This document shows, piece after piece, positions 54,271 through 63,441 of a stretch of 64,000 nucleotides of DNA. The DNA lies in assembly GCF_015351765.1 (NCBI RefSeq), contig NZ_JADKQA010000003.1:163203-227202 (forward strand), given 5' to 3'. A program made the position numbers and the translations under genes. The notes beneath the pieces are model-generated. The model saw only the letters and a list, made by a program, of their open reading frames with translations. It was not told where the DNA came from and ran no database searches. Numbering within the stretch: the first letter of the stretch is position 1; every line of letters starts with the position of its first letter. Source of the DNA: Clostridium vitabionis. GTDB taxonomy: Bacteria > Bacillota > Clostridia > Lachnospirales > Lachnospiraceae.

Positions 54271-55638
54271 ATGGAAACGAGAGAGACCCTGGGCTCCCGC
54301 CTGGGATTTATACTGCTTTCCGCTGGCTGTGCGATCGGGATCGGCAATGTTTGGCGGTTCCCCTACATCACCGGCCAATATGGCGGAGGCCTTTTTGTGC
54401 TGATTTACATCATTTTTCTGATACTGCTCGGCATCCCGCTGATGACGATGGAGTATTCCGTCGGGCGGGCGAGCCGCAGAAGCATTTACCCGGCATTCCG
54501 CAAGCTGGAGAAGACGGGGACGAAATGGCACATTTGGGGTTATTTTGCGATGGCCGGAAACTATGTCCTCCTGTTTTTCTATTCGGTCGTCTCCGGCTGG
54601 ATTCTCTACTATGCATACCTCATGGCGTCCGGGCAGCTCGAGAATGTCGCCGTGGAGAAGATTGACGCAATTTTTGCCGGTATGATGGGATCACCGGAAA
54701 TCCTGGTCACCTGTGAGCTGATCGTGGTGGCGATTACCGCTGTGATCTGCGGCATCGGCCTTCAAAAGAGCGTGGAGTCCGTATCCAAGGTGGTTATGAT
54801 CGCGCTCCTGGCGATCATGGTGATCCTGGGGCTTAGGAGCCTCACACTTCCGGGAGCGGCGGAAGGCGTCGCTTTCTATCTGAAACCGGATCTCTCTCGC
54901 GCGCGGGAGGCAGGCATCGGAAATGTGATTTACGCGGCGCTCAACCAGAGCTTTTTCACGCTGAGCATCGGCATGGGCGGCATGGAAATCTACGGGAGCT
55001 ATATTGACCGGAAGAAGTCGCTGGTTGGCGAGGCATCCATCGTGACTGCCCTGGACACCTTCGTCGCGCTTGTCGCCGGCCTCATCATTTTCCCGGCATG
55101 CGTCACCTACGGGGTGGAGGTCAAATCCGGGCCGAGCCTGATCTTTAAGACCCTGCCGCTGGTTTTCGCCAATATGGCCGGCGGCCGTGTCTGGGGAACG
55201 CTGTTCTTTATTTTTCTGTTCTTTGCCGCGCTTTCCACGATGATCGGCGTGTTCGAGAATGACCAGGCGTTCCTGATCGACCTCCTGGGCATGAAGCGCC
55301 GCACGGCGGGGATCATCAACGGGCTGGTGATCGGCATTCTCTCGATCCCCTGCGCCCTGGGCTTCAATGTCTGGAGCAGCTTCCAGCCGCTCCGGGCAGG
55401 CAACACGGTGATGGATCTCGAGGATTTCTTCGTCAGCAATTTCTGCCTGCCGGTGGGCTCACTGATTTTTGCCCTGTTCTGCACAAGGAAGCTGGGCTGG
55501 GGCTTTGACAGTTTTCTCGCGGAGGCGAATCAGGGGGAGGGCTGGAAGATTTCCCCGAGGCTGCGCGGATATCTCAGCGTCGTGCTTCCGATCGTGACGG
55601 CATTTCTGCTAACCTATGGCATTGTGACGTATTTCTGA
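54271..55638 (+). CDS. Neurotransmitter:sodium symporter (NSS) family transporter
   Basis: 455 residues, 11-12 membrane helices. Na+-coupled uptake of an amino acid or related amine. The first helix motif GFILLSAGCAIGIGNVWRFPY is typical (shown here in part: SAGCAIGIGNVWRFPY), with the following NGGG-like YGGGLFVLIY and GIPLMTMEYSVG, and helix 6-8 segments FFTLSIGMGG and FAALSTMIGVFE. Substrate unknown. AAGGGA about 9 nt upstream of the ATG. Single-gene unit ending in a strong terminator. Confidence 0.93.
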   Translation: METRETLGSRLGFILLSAGCAIGIGNVWRFPYITGQYGGGLFVLIYIIFLILLGIPLMTMEYSVGRASRRSIYPAFRKLEKTGTKWHIWGYFAMAGNYVLLFFYSVVSGWILYYAYLMASGQLENVAVEKIDAIFAGMMGSPEILVTCELIVVAITAVICGIGLQKSVESVSKVVMIALLAIMVILGLRSLTLPGAAEGVAFYLKPDLSRAREAGIGNVIYAALNQSFFTLSIGMGGMEIYGSYIDRKKSLVGEASIVTALDTFVALVAGLIIFPACVTYGVEVKSGPSLIFKTLPLVFANMAGGRVWGTLFFIFLFFAALSTMIGVFENDQAFLIDLLGMKRRTAGIINGLVIGILSIPCALGFNVWSSFQPLRAGNTVMDLEDFFVSNFCLPVGSLIFALFCTRKLGWGFDSFLAEANQGEGWKISPRLRGYLSVVLPIVTAFLLTYGIVTYF

Positions 55639-55646
55639 CCTCGTGG

Positions 55647-57248
55647 TCAGATTCCCTGCAGCGCAAAGGGGGGCGTGTATTCCTCCTTTGCGCTGCTTTT
55701 TTCCTGCATAAATCCCTCGTCCAGGCCGAGCTCGATGGCCGTGTCGAGGACTTTATTGTATTCATAGGTTGTAATCCGCCGGTTGATCTCGGGATGTTTG
55801 CTGCTCTTGTAAAATGGCGTGTACTGGCTCATCAGGCTGATGAGAAACTGTCCTCGCGGAAGCTCCGCGGCAATCCGCCGGAGAATTTCCTCAGAGTCCC
55901 GATACTGGCCGGGGAGAACCATGTGACGGATCACGACCCCGCGTGTGAGAAGAAGGCTCTGCCCGTAGCCTGCCGGCTGCGGGGCGTCCGGCGCATCCGC
56001 GCGCACTGCCCCGACGGCGGCATCCCCGTACTGCGCGCCGGTATTCCCGTACTGCGCGCCGGCTTCACCGGCGGGTGTGCCCTGTGCCGCGCTCTCCCGG
56101 TGCAGGACTTCCTCCCGGAATTCCGGTTTTCCCGAGAGACGGATCATCTCCTTGACCGCAGCCATTGCGCGGGGAAAGTAGTCCCTGGCGCCGGAGTACT
56201 TTCCGGCGAGGTCAGCGGAGAAGTATTTGATGTCCGGAAGCCAGACGTCCACGTAGGGGGCGAGTGCCCGGACGGTCTCTACCGTTTCGTAGCCGCCGCA
56301 GTTCCAGACGACGGGAATCCGCAGCAAGCCGCGGTCCGCCTCGAGCGCCTCGATCACCTGGGGGACATACTGCGTGGCGGTGACCAGGTTGATATTGTTC
56401 GCCCCCTGATCCTGGAGCTCCAGGAAGATTTCCGCCAGGCGCCCGGTAGAGATGGATTTGCCAAAATTTTCCTGACTGATTGAATAGTTCTGGCAGAAAC
56501 AGCAGCGCAGGGTGCAGCCCGTGAAGAAGACCGTGCCGCTCCCGTTGGCGCCGCTGATGCAGGGCTCCTCCCAGGGGTGCAGGGCAGCCCTTGCGGCCAC
56601 AGTCCAGGCCGGGGAGCCGCAGAAGCCCCGGCGGAAAAGACGGTCAATCCCGCAGTCCCGTGGGCAGAGGCGGCAGCTCCGCACGGTGAGCTCCGGATGG
56701 TCGATCGGCGCATTGATGCGGCGCCATTTTTTGATTAGGTCATCCAGGGAAAATGCGGCATTGGCCGGGCTTGTCGAGGGCAGGCGGACAGCCGGGATGC
56801 CGGCAGCCGGGCGGATATACTTCTCGTAGAGATTCCAGGAAGCCGCCCCGTTGCAGTAGATCATCTCGATGGGGGCGGAACGGAGAATCGGCATCAGGTT
56901 GTTGGGCACGGCGTTCCGGATGGAGCTGTCGCTGGAGCCGTGGATATCGCAGCTGTGGATGACGTCCCAGAGGGCGATATGGTTCCGGAGCAGGAAAGCC
57001 CGCTTTTCCTCGATGCCGGATGGCACAGCCTCTCCGCGGACTGCGCTGGCCACCTTCCAGAACCGGTTGCGGGGATGGCCGTAGAAAAAGGCCATTTCCC
57101 TGGATTTCACCGAGGGGAAGGAGCCGAGGATGAGCACCCTTGACGTCTTATCGTAAACCGGTCCGAACGGATGGACGATATGGGTGAGTGTCCCCCTGCC
57201 CGCCTGTTTCTGCCGGCTTCCTGCCGGTTTTTCTGCTGAATCTGCCAT
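55647..57248 (-). CDS. DNA-deoxyinosine (uracil-family) glycosylase fused to a PflX-type radical SAM protein
   Basis: 533 residues in one open frame from ATG 57248 (AGGAGG 7 nt upstream). Residues ~20-183 are a UDG-superfamily deoxyinosine glycosylase: HIVHPFGPVYD, ILGSFPSVKSRE, FFYGHPRNRFWKV, SSIRNAVPNNL, NGAASWNLY, LPSTSPANA. Residues ~190-533 are COG1313/PflX: CRLCPRDCGIDR, RAALHPWEEPCISG, NGSGTVFFTGC and the SAM-cluster CTLRCCFC (CX3CX2C, ~residue 245), then NINLVTATQYVP and VVIRHMVLPGQ. An Ala/Gly/Pro insertion with repeated GAQYG (~380-420) interrupts the second part. An in-frame GTG at 56684 with GGAG 6 nt upstream could also make PflX alone. Confidence 0.88.
   Translation of the reverse strand: MADSAEKPAGSRQKQAGRGTLTHIVHPFGPVYDKTSRVLILGSFPSVKSREMAFFYGHPRNRFWKVASAVRGEAVPSGIEEKRAFLLRNHIALWDVIHSCDIHGSSDSSIRNAVPNNLMPILRSAPIEMIYCNGAASWNLYEKYIRPAAGIPAVRLPSTSPANAAFSLDDLIKKWRRINAPIDHPELTVRSCRLCPRDCGIDRLFRRGFCGSPAWTVAARAALHPWEEPCISGANGSGTVFFTGCTLRCCFCQNYSISQENFGKSISTGRLAEIFLELQDQGANNINLVTATQYVPQVIEALEADRGLLRIPVVWNCGGYETVETVRALAPYVDVWLPDIKYFSADLAGKYSGARDYFPRAMAAVKEMIRLSGKPEFREEVLHRESAAQGTPAGEAGAQYGNTGAQYGDAAVGAVRADAPDAPQPAGYGQSLLLTRGVVIRHMVLPGQYRDSEEILRRIAAELPRGQFLISLMSQYTPFYKSSKHPEINRRITTYEYNKVLDTAIELGLDEGFMQEKSSAKEEYTPPFALQGI
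55658..55702 (+). terminator. Terminator of the NSS gene, inside the convergent coding sequence
   Basis: GCAGCGCAAAGG (55658-55669) pairs perfectly with CCTTTGCGCTGC (55685-55696), followed by TTTTTT. It overlaps the last codons of the minus-strand fusion gene. Confidence 0.9.
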
Positions 57249-57565
57249 CGGTATGCCTCCTGTTTCTTCTATAAAAATAGCTCTGTCCGTGATTCTCCCT
57301 GTACTTTGCCATGAATCGCGGGAAAATGCAACGTCTGCGGATTCCGGGCCGCGCGTCGCCGGCCTGGGCGGATGACCGCCGGGTAATCTGCTGGCCGCCG
57401 GCTCGCCCGGACAGCGCCCACGCGCCTCAGTCTCCGCCCGCAAGCCGCGGCGGCCGTTGATTCTCCGACATTTCGGTGATAGAATGACACCAAAGCGGCC
57501 TTCAAAGATAGACGAGGCAAGACGCCGTTGACAGCGCCCGGACCGGGGCCAGGGAGAAAAAATAC
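57249..57565. other. Divergent intergenic region between the fusion gene and ftsH
   Basis: 317 nt without a gene; GC-rich except near 57265-57285. It contains the ftsH promoter (57457-57485). I see no other feature. Confidence 0.5.
57457..57485 (+). promoter_or_regulatory. ftsH promoter
   Basis: TTGATT (57457-57462), 17 nt, TAGAAT (57480-57485), about 80 nt before the start codon. Confidence 0.7.
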
Positions 57566-59722
57566 ATGAAAGAGAATGACAACAATAACGGGCGTTCACC
57601 GCGCCACAGGCAGAATTACCAGGCGATGATCATTACCCTGATTTTTGCTGTGTTTCTGGTTGGTTTTGTCCACAACTGGTGGACTAGCAGCCGTTCCCAT
57701 GAAATTCCTTACAGCGAGTTTAACCAGATGCTGAAGGAAAAACAGGTGGAGTCGGTGACGGTCACCAGCAGCAAGATCAAGGTGACGCCGAAAAAGGGAT
57801 ACCTTCCGAAGACGGAGGGGGACGAGAGCGGGAGCACGTTCACTTATCTGGGGACAGAGTATTATGTGGTGCCGATGAACGACCCGGACCTGATGAAGAA
57901 GCTGGATGATGCCGGTGTTGAGCAATATACGGCGGCGCAGGCAGACGCCTCCATGGCGCTGCTCTATATGCTTCTGGAGTGGGTGATCCCGATCGCCATC
58001 ATGATGGTGATCTTCAACTTCGCCATGCGGCGCTATGGCGGCGGTGGCGGGATCATGAACGTCGGCAAGAACAACGCCAAGGTCTATGTGCAGAAGCAGA
58101 CCGGGGTGACCTTTGCCGATGTTGCCGGGGAAGATGAGGCAAAGGAGTCGCTGACAGAGATTGTGGATTTCCTTCACAATCCTGGCAAATACACCCGCAT
58201 CGGGGCGAAGCTCCCCAAGGGCGCACTTCTCGTGGGGCCGCCGGGAACCGGCAAGACGCTTCTCGCAAAGGCGGTCGCCGGCGAGGCGAAGGTGCCGTTC
58301 TTCTCGATCTCCGGCTCGGAGTTTGTGGAAATGTTCGTCGGCGTGGGCGCGTCCCGTGTCCGTGACCTCTTTAAGCAGGCGCAGCAGCAGGCGCCCTGCA
58401 TTATCTTTATCGATGAGATCGATGCCATCGGCAGGAGCCGCGACAGCCAGATCGGCGGCAACGACGAGCGGGAGCAGACGCTGAACCAGCTTCTCTCGGA
58501 GATGGATGGTTTTGATTCCTCCAAGGGGCTCCTGGTCATGGCGGCGACCAACCGTCCGGAGATCCTGGATCCGGCGCTGCTGCGCCCCGGGCGCTTCGAC
58601 CGCCGGATTATTGTGGACAAACCGGATCTCAAGGGGAGAGTGGCGATCCTCCAGGTACATTCCAAGGGAGTGCACCTGGATGAGACGGTCAATTTCGAGG
58701 AGATTGCCCTCGCGACATCCGGAGCCGTCGGCGCGGATCTCGCCAACATGATGAATGAGGCGGCGATCAACGCGGTCAAGCACGGAAGGCACGCGGTTTC
58801 CCAGAAGGATCTCTTTGAGGCTGTCGAGCTTGTCCTTGTCGGCAAGGAGAAGAAAGACCGGATCCTCAACCCGGAGGAGCGCAGGATCGTGTCCTACCAT
58901 GAGGTTGGCCATGCCCTGGTCAGCGCCCTGCAGAAGGATGCCGAGCCGGTGCAGAAGATCACGATTATTCCCCGCACCATGGGTGCCCTGGGCTATGTCA
59001 TGCAGGTTCCCGAGGAAGAAAAGTACCTGAATACCGAGAAGGAGCTGAAAGCGATGCTTGTCGGCCTTCTCGCCGGCCGCGCCGCCGAGGAGATCGTCTT
59101 TGACACGGTGACCACGGGCGCGTCCAACGACATCGAGCGGGCGACCAGCATTGCCCGCCAGATGATTACCCGTTTCGGCATGTCGAAGAAGTTCGGCCTG
59201 ATCGGACTGGAGCGTGTCGAGGACCAGTATCTGACCGGGAGGAGCAGCCTGACCTGCAGCCCGGAGACCCAGACCGAGATCGACCGGGAGGTTATGCGGA
59301 TTTTGAAGGAATCCTACGATGAGGCAAAGCGGATGCTGAGTGAAAACCGTGAGGCTCTCGACAAGATCGCCGCGTTCCTGATCGAGCGGGAGACCATCAC
59401 CGGGAAGGAATTTATGAGGATTTTCCGTGAGGTGAAGGGACTGCCGGAACCTCCGGAGGAGAGAAAGACCCCCGGGGAACGGCTGTCGATGAACGCGACA
59501 GCGGAGCAGCCCCATGACGGGAGCGATTACGCGGTCTATCATCCGAACCGCGGGGTGGCGGACAGCGAGGCAGCAGCGCGGCAGGAAACCGGAAGCACGG
59601 GAAAACCGGATGCCGATGCAGCGGCGCGGCAGGAAACCGGAAATGCGGTAAAGCCGGATGCCGGGGCGGCGCCGCTGACAGGTGCCGGAAGCGCGGAACA
59701 GCAGACAGATGGCCGGGCGTAA
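57566..59722 (+). CDS. ftsH: ATP-dependent zinc metalloprotease FtsH
   Basis: 718 residues. Membrane-anchored AAA+ protease that degrades membrane and regulatory proteins. Two membrane helices (about 18-37 and 130-152) flank an extracellular domain; AAA module with Walker A GPPGTGKT, Walker [35 protein letters not shown]-type block; zinc site HEVGH (usual HEAGH) with downstream metal ligand region. The C-terminal ~75 residues are low complexity with two copies of AARQETG. AGGGAG 10 nt upstream. First gene of a run to murB. Confidence 0.96.
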   Translation: MKENDNNNGRSPRHRQNYQAMIITLIFAVFLVGFVHNWWTSSRSHEIPYSEFNQMLKEKQVESVTVTSSKIKVTPKKGYLPKTEGDESGSTFTYLGTEYYVVPMNDPDLMKKLDDAGVEQYTAAQADASMALLYMLLEWVIPIAIMMVIFNFAMRRYGGGGGIMNVGKNNAKVYVQKQTGVTFADVAGEDEAKESLTEIVDFLHNPGKYTRIGAKLPKGALLVGPPGTGKTLLAKAVAGEAKVPFFSISGSEFVEMFVGVGASRVRDLFKQAQQQAPCIIFIDEIDAIGRSRDSQIGGNDEREQTLNQLLSEMDGFDSSKGLLVMAATNRPEILDPALLRPGRFDRRIIVDKPDLKGRVAILQVHSKGVHLDETVNFEEIALATSGAVGADLANMMNEAAINAVKHGRHAVSQKDLFEAVELVLVGKEKKDRILNPEERRIVSYHEVGHALVSALQKDAEPVQKITIIPRTMGALGYVMQVPEEEKYLNTEKELKAMLVGLLAGRAAEEIVFDTVTTGASNDIERATSIARQMITRFGMSKKFGLIGLERVEDQYLTGRSSLTCSPETQTEIDREVMRILKESYDEAKRMLSENREALDKIAAFLIERETITGKEFMRIFREVKGLPEPPEERKTPGERLSMNATAEQPHDGSDYAVYHPNRGVADSEAAARQETGSTGKPDADAAARQETGNAVKPDAGAAPLTGAGSAEQQTDGRA

Positions 59723-59749
59723 CCGTCCTGCCGCGGAGAAAGGCGAAGG

Positions 59750-60520
59750 ATGCGGGCAATTCCAAGACCGGGGGAGAGATACCGGCATTTCAAGGGAAAA
59801 GAATATCAGATCCTCGCGGTTGCGATCCACACGGAGACCAGGGAGCGCATGGTCATTTACCAGGCGCTCTACGGGGAATACGGCGTGTGGGCGCGGCCGC
59901 TGGAGATGTTTTTATCTGAGGTAGACCGGGCAAAATATCCGGATTCCCGCCAGGTTTACCGGTTTGAGAAGGTCGCCGAGCCCTGGGGCGGCGAGGAGTA
60001 CGGCACGGAACCCGCCGGGAATCCGGCGCCGCAGGGCAGCTTCTCCGCCTGCTCCGGGGAAAACCCGGCGCAGGCGGCAGAAATTCCGCTGGCGGGAGCC
60101 GGGAACGGGCAGCCGGGGCAGGCACCGGGGTATGCCGCGGGGGAAGCCCGGGAATCGGGGCTGGCCAAGGCAGCATTTTCCGAGGATCCCCGGAAACCGA
60201 TGAGCCCGCTTCTCACCGAATTTCTGGACGCGGAGACCTCAGAGGCAAAGCTTGCCGTACTCCGCCGGATGAGCGGGCAGGTCGGGCAGCGGGAGATCAC
60301 CAGCATGTACATGGCGCTGGATCTCATTCCCGTGAGCGGGAGCCTGGAGACCCAGCTGGATGCCATCCGCAAGTACATCTCTATGCAGAGCCGCTTTGAC
60401 GCGCCGCGGATGCGCCGGAGCCGCGGCAATGACGGCATCCGCTATGGGGATGGCAGGCAGCATTACGGAAGCGGCGATCCGAATTACGATGGCGGGGAGG
60501 ATATGTATCCGGATGAGTGA
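59750..60520 (+). CDS. DUF1653-domain protein with C-terminal extension
   Basis: 256 residues. Residues ~5-65 are DUF1653: [20 protein letters not shown] and [16 protein letters not shown]. The middle (~85-145) is a Gly/Pro/Ala/Glu low-complexity linker; residues ~150-220 are a helical segment ([21 protein letters not shown]) and the end is Gly/Asp/Tyr-rich. Function unknown; DUF1653 often occurs alone as a ~75-residue protein. GCGAAGG upstream. Its stop overlaps the uvrC start (ATGAGTGA). Confidence 0.82.
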   Translation: MRAIPRPGERYRHFKGKEYQILAVAIHTETRERMVIYQALYGEYGVWARPLEMFLSEVDRAKYPDSRQVYRFEKVAEPWGGEEYGTEPAGNPAPQGSFSACSGENPAQAAEIPLAGAGNGQPGQAPGYAAGEARESGLAKAAFSEDPRKPMSPLLTEFLDAETSEAKLAVLRRMSGQVGQREITSMYMALDLIPVSGSLETQLDAIRKYISMQSRFDAPRMRRSRGNDGIRYGDGRQHYGSGDPNYDGGEDMYPDE

Positions 60521-62480
60521 ACCTTTGAACCTCCGGCCTGCGGGGAAACCGCTGGGGGAGAATCATTTTGACATCCCGGCGGAGCTCAAAAAGCTGCCAA
60601 AGCAGCCGGGGGTCTACATCATGCGGGATGCCTCCGACCAGATCCTCTATGTGGGGAAGGCTGTGAACCTGCACAACCGCGTTCGGTCGTATTTCCGGAA
60701 AATCGTCGGCAGAGGGCCGCAGATTGACAAGATGGTCGCCCAGATTGACCATTTTGAGTATATTGTCACCGATTCCGAGTTGGAAGCGCTGGTGCTGGAG
60801 AATAACCTGATCAAGGAGCACCGTCCGCGCTACAATACGATGCTGAAGGACGACAAGACCTACCCCTATATCCGCGTGACGGCGGGGGAGCCGTATCCCC
60901 GCGTCCTGTTTTCCCGCCGGATGATGAAGGACGGGAGCAAATATTTCGGGCCGTTCAGCAGCTCCAGCGCGGTCCGGGAGACCATCGACCTGATTCACCG
61001 CATCTATCATATCCGCAACTGCAGCCGGAAGCTTCCCGAAGATATCGGGAAAGACCGGCCCTGCCTTTACTATCACATTCATCAGTGCGACGCCCCGTGC
61101 ATGGAAGGCGGCATTTCCCGGGAGGACTACCGGAGGCAGGCGGACCGCGCCCTGCTGTTCCTGAACGGGAATTATAAGGAGGTTTCGGACGAGCTTTCGC
61201 GGAAGATGATGGAGGCGTCGGACAAGCTCGAGTTTGAGAAGGCCATCGAGTACCGGGAACTGTTAAAGAGCGTGCGGATGATTGAGGAAAAGCAGAAGAT
61301 CACCAGCCAGTCTATGGACGACCGGGACATCATCGCCATGGCCCGCGAGGGATCCGACGCGGTCGTGCAGGTATTTTACATCAGGGATGGGAAAATGATC
61401 GGGCGGGATCATTTCCATCTGGACGTGAAAATCGACGATGAGGACGCTGCCCTGCTCGGCAGCTTTGTCAAGCAGTATTATTCCGGAACGCCCTTTATCC
61501 CCCACGAGATCTGGATGGAGACCGAGGTGGAGGACCGGGAGGTCATCGAGAAATACCTGACCGGCAGGCGCGGCCAGAGAGTCCGCCTGATGGTTCCCCA
61601 GCGCGGCGAGAAGGAGAAGCTGGTGGAGCTGGCCCGGAAGAACGCGGAGATGGTGCTTAAGCAGGACCGGGAGAAGATCCGGCGGGAAGAGCTGCGCACC
61701 GTGGGCGCCATGAACGAGATTGCCTCCTGGATGAACCTGCCGGTGCTGCACCGGGTGGAAGCGTACGATATCTCCAACATCAGCGGCTTCGAGTCGGTGG
61801 GCTCCATGGTCGTCTTCGAGAATGGGCGGCCAAAGCGCAATGATTACCGGAAGTTCCGGATCCAGACTGTCCGGGGGCCTGACGACTATGCCTCCATGCG
61901 GGAAGTGCTCACGAGAAGATTTTCCCACGGGATGGAGGAGGCAGAGGAGATCCGCCGGGAGGGCGGGGATATGGCGAAGGGCAGTTTTACCCGCTTCCCC
62001 GACCTGGTCATGATGGACGGCGGCCGCGGGCAGGTGAATATCGCCCTCGAGGTGATGAAGAAGCTGAATCTCGCGATTCCCGTCTGCGGGATGGTCAAGG
62101 ATGACCGGCACAGGACCCGGGGAATCTGGTACGAAAACCGGGAAATCCCCATTGACACGCACTCGGAGGGATTCCAGCTGGTCACCAGGGTTCAGGACGA
62201 GGCGCACCGCTTCGCGATCGAGTACCACCGGAGCCTCCGGAGCCGTGAGCAGGTGCACTCCGTGCTGGATGACATCCCCGGTGTCGGGCCGAAGCGCCGC
62301 CTGGCGCTCATGAGAGCATTCCGCAGTTTTGAGGCGGTCCGGGATGCCTCGGTGGAGGAGCTGGAAAATGTCCCGTCCATGAACCGAGCCTCGGCGGAGG
62401 CTGTGTATGCCTATTTTCACCGGGCAGGGGGAGGCGCCGCGGCTGACGCGGTCATGGAGATTCCCAACACGACGGGTTAA
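60513..62480 (+). CDS. uvrC: UvrABC system protein C
   Basis: 655 residues. Makes both incisions of nucleotide excision repair. GIY-YIG nuclease near the N-terminus ([19 protein letters not shown]), [12 protein letters not shown]-like [14 protein letters not shown] domain (~215-250), RNaseH-like second nuclease ([33 protein letters not shown]) and C-terminal helix-hairpin-helix ([11 protein letters not shown]). ATG 60513 overlaps the DUF1653 stop by 8 nt. hprK follows after 21 nt. Confidence 0.97.
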   Translation: MSEPLNLRPAGKPLGENHFDIPAELKKLPKQPGVYIMRDASDQILYVGKAVNLHNRVRSYFRKIVGRGPQIDKMVAQIDHFEYIVTDSELEALVLENNLIKEHRPRYNTMLKDDKTYPYIRVTAGEPYPRVLFSRRMMKDGSKYFGPFSSSSAVRETIDLIHRIYHIRNCSRKLPEDIGKDRPCLYYHIHQCDAPCMEGGISREDYRRQADRALLFLNGNYKEVSDELSRKMMEASDKLEFEKAIEYRELLKSVRMIEEKQKITSQSMDDRDIIAMAREGSDAVVQVFYIRDGKMIGRDHFHLDVKIDDEDAALLGSFVKQYYSGTPFIPHEIWMETEVEDREVIEKYLTGRRGQRVRLMVPQRGEKEKLVELARKNAEMVLKQDREKIRREELRTVGAMNEIASWMNLPVLHRVEAYDISNISGFESVGSMVVFENGRPKRNDYRKFRIQTVRGPDDYASMREVLTRRFSHGMEEAEEIRREGGDMAKGSFTRFPDLVMMDGGRGQVNIALEVMKKLNLAIPVCGMVKDDRHRTRGIWYENREIPIDTHSEGFQLVTRVQDEAHRFAIEYHRSLRSREQVHSVLDDIPGVGPKRRLALMRAFRSFEAVRDASVEELENVPSMNRASAEAVYAYFHRAGGGAAADAVMEIPNTTG

Positions 62481-62501
62481 TGATTGATGAGGAGAAGCGC
62501 C

Positions 62502-63434
62502 ATGGAAGACAGCAATGTAACCATTACCGAGCTCATTGAAACACAGGGGCTCCGCAACCTGACGCCGGAGATCGACACGGACGGCATTGTCCTCAAGAAT
62601 CCCGAGGTCAACCGGCCGGCGCTCCAGCTTACCGGGTTTATTGAGCATTTTGATAAGGATCGTGTGCAGATCATCGGCTATGTGGAACAGGCTTACATCG
62701 CGACGCTGACCGACGAGAGAAGGGACGAGGTTTTTGACACACTGCTTGCCCAGGGCATCCCCTGCCTGGTCTACAGCCGCGGCATCACGCCGCAGGATGA
62801 TGTTATCGACCTCTGCCGGAGATACCAGGTACCCTGCCTGGTCTCCGAGAAAACCACCTCAGACCTGATGGCGGAGATCATCATCTGGCTGAAGCGGCGC
62901 CTGGCTCCCATGATCAGCGTACACGGCGTGCTTGTCGATGTCGCCGGCGTCGGTGTCCTGATCATGGGCGAGAGCGGCATCGGCAAGAGCGAGGCGGCCC
63001 TTGAGCTGATTAAGCGCGGGCACCGCCTGGTCAGCGATGATATTGTGGAAATCCGCAAGGTCAGCGATTCCCGCCTGGTCGGGACATCGCCTGACATTAC
63101 CAAATACTTTATCGAGCTGCGCGGCATCGGGATCATCGATGTCAAGACGCTCTTCGGCGTCCAGTCCGTGAAGGACAAGCAGACCGTGGAGCTGGTCATC
63201 AAGCTCGAGGAGTGGGATAAAGACCGTGAATACGACCGCCTCGGGCTGGAGGACCACTATATGGAATTCCTCGGCAACAAGATCGTCTGCCACGCCATCC
63301 CGATCCGCCCGGGCCGCAACCTGGCGGTGATTGTGGAGTCCGCGGCGGTGAATTTCCGCCAGAAGCAGATGGGATACAACACCGCGCAGGAACTCTACCG
63401 CCGGGTGCAGGCCGCGATGGCCGGAAAGGACTGA
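62502..63434 (+). CDS. hprK: HPr kinase/phosphorylase
   Basis: 310 residues. Phosphorylates and dephosphorylates Ser46 of HPr, controlling carbon catabolite repression with CcpA. Walker A GESGIGKSEAAL, the ELIKRGHRLVSDD segment, the IELRGIGIIDVK signature and the C-terminal K-loop region PIRPGRNLAVIVE are intact. ATG 62502 has GAGGAG 7 nt upstream; earlier in-frame ATGs lack this. The HPr encoded in this window lacks its serine target, so another HPr or Crh must be the substrate. Confidence 0.96.
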   Translation: MEDSNVTITELIETQGLRNLTPEIDTDGIVLKNPEVNRPALQLTGFIEHFDKDRVQIIGYVEQAYIATLTDERRDEVFDTLLAQGIPCLVYSRGITPQDDVIDLCRRYQVPCLVSEKTTSDLMAEIIIWLKRRLAPMISVHGVLVDVAGVGVLIMGESGIGKSEAALELIKRGHRLVSDDIVEIRKVSDSRLVGTSPDITKYFIELRGIGIIDVKTLFGVQSVKDKQTVELVIKLEEWDKDREYDRLGLEDHYMEFLGNKIVCHAIPIRPGRNLAVIVESAAVNFRQKQMGYNTAQELYRRVQAAMAGKD

Positions 63435-63441
63435 ACCGCGC

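Noticed and set aside
55647-57248. Interpreting the glycosylase-radical SAM join as a frameshift artefact
   Set aside because: The frame is open throughout, both domains are complete and the linker reads naturally; an artefact cannot be excluded without reads, but nothing in the sequence points to one.
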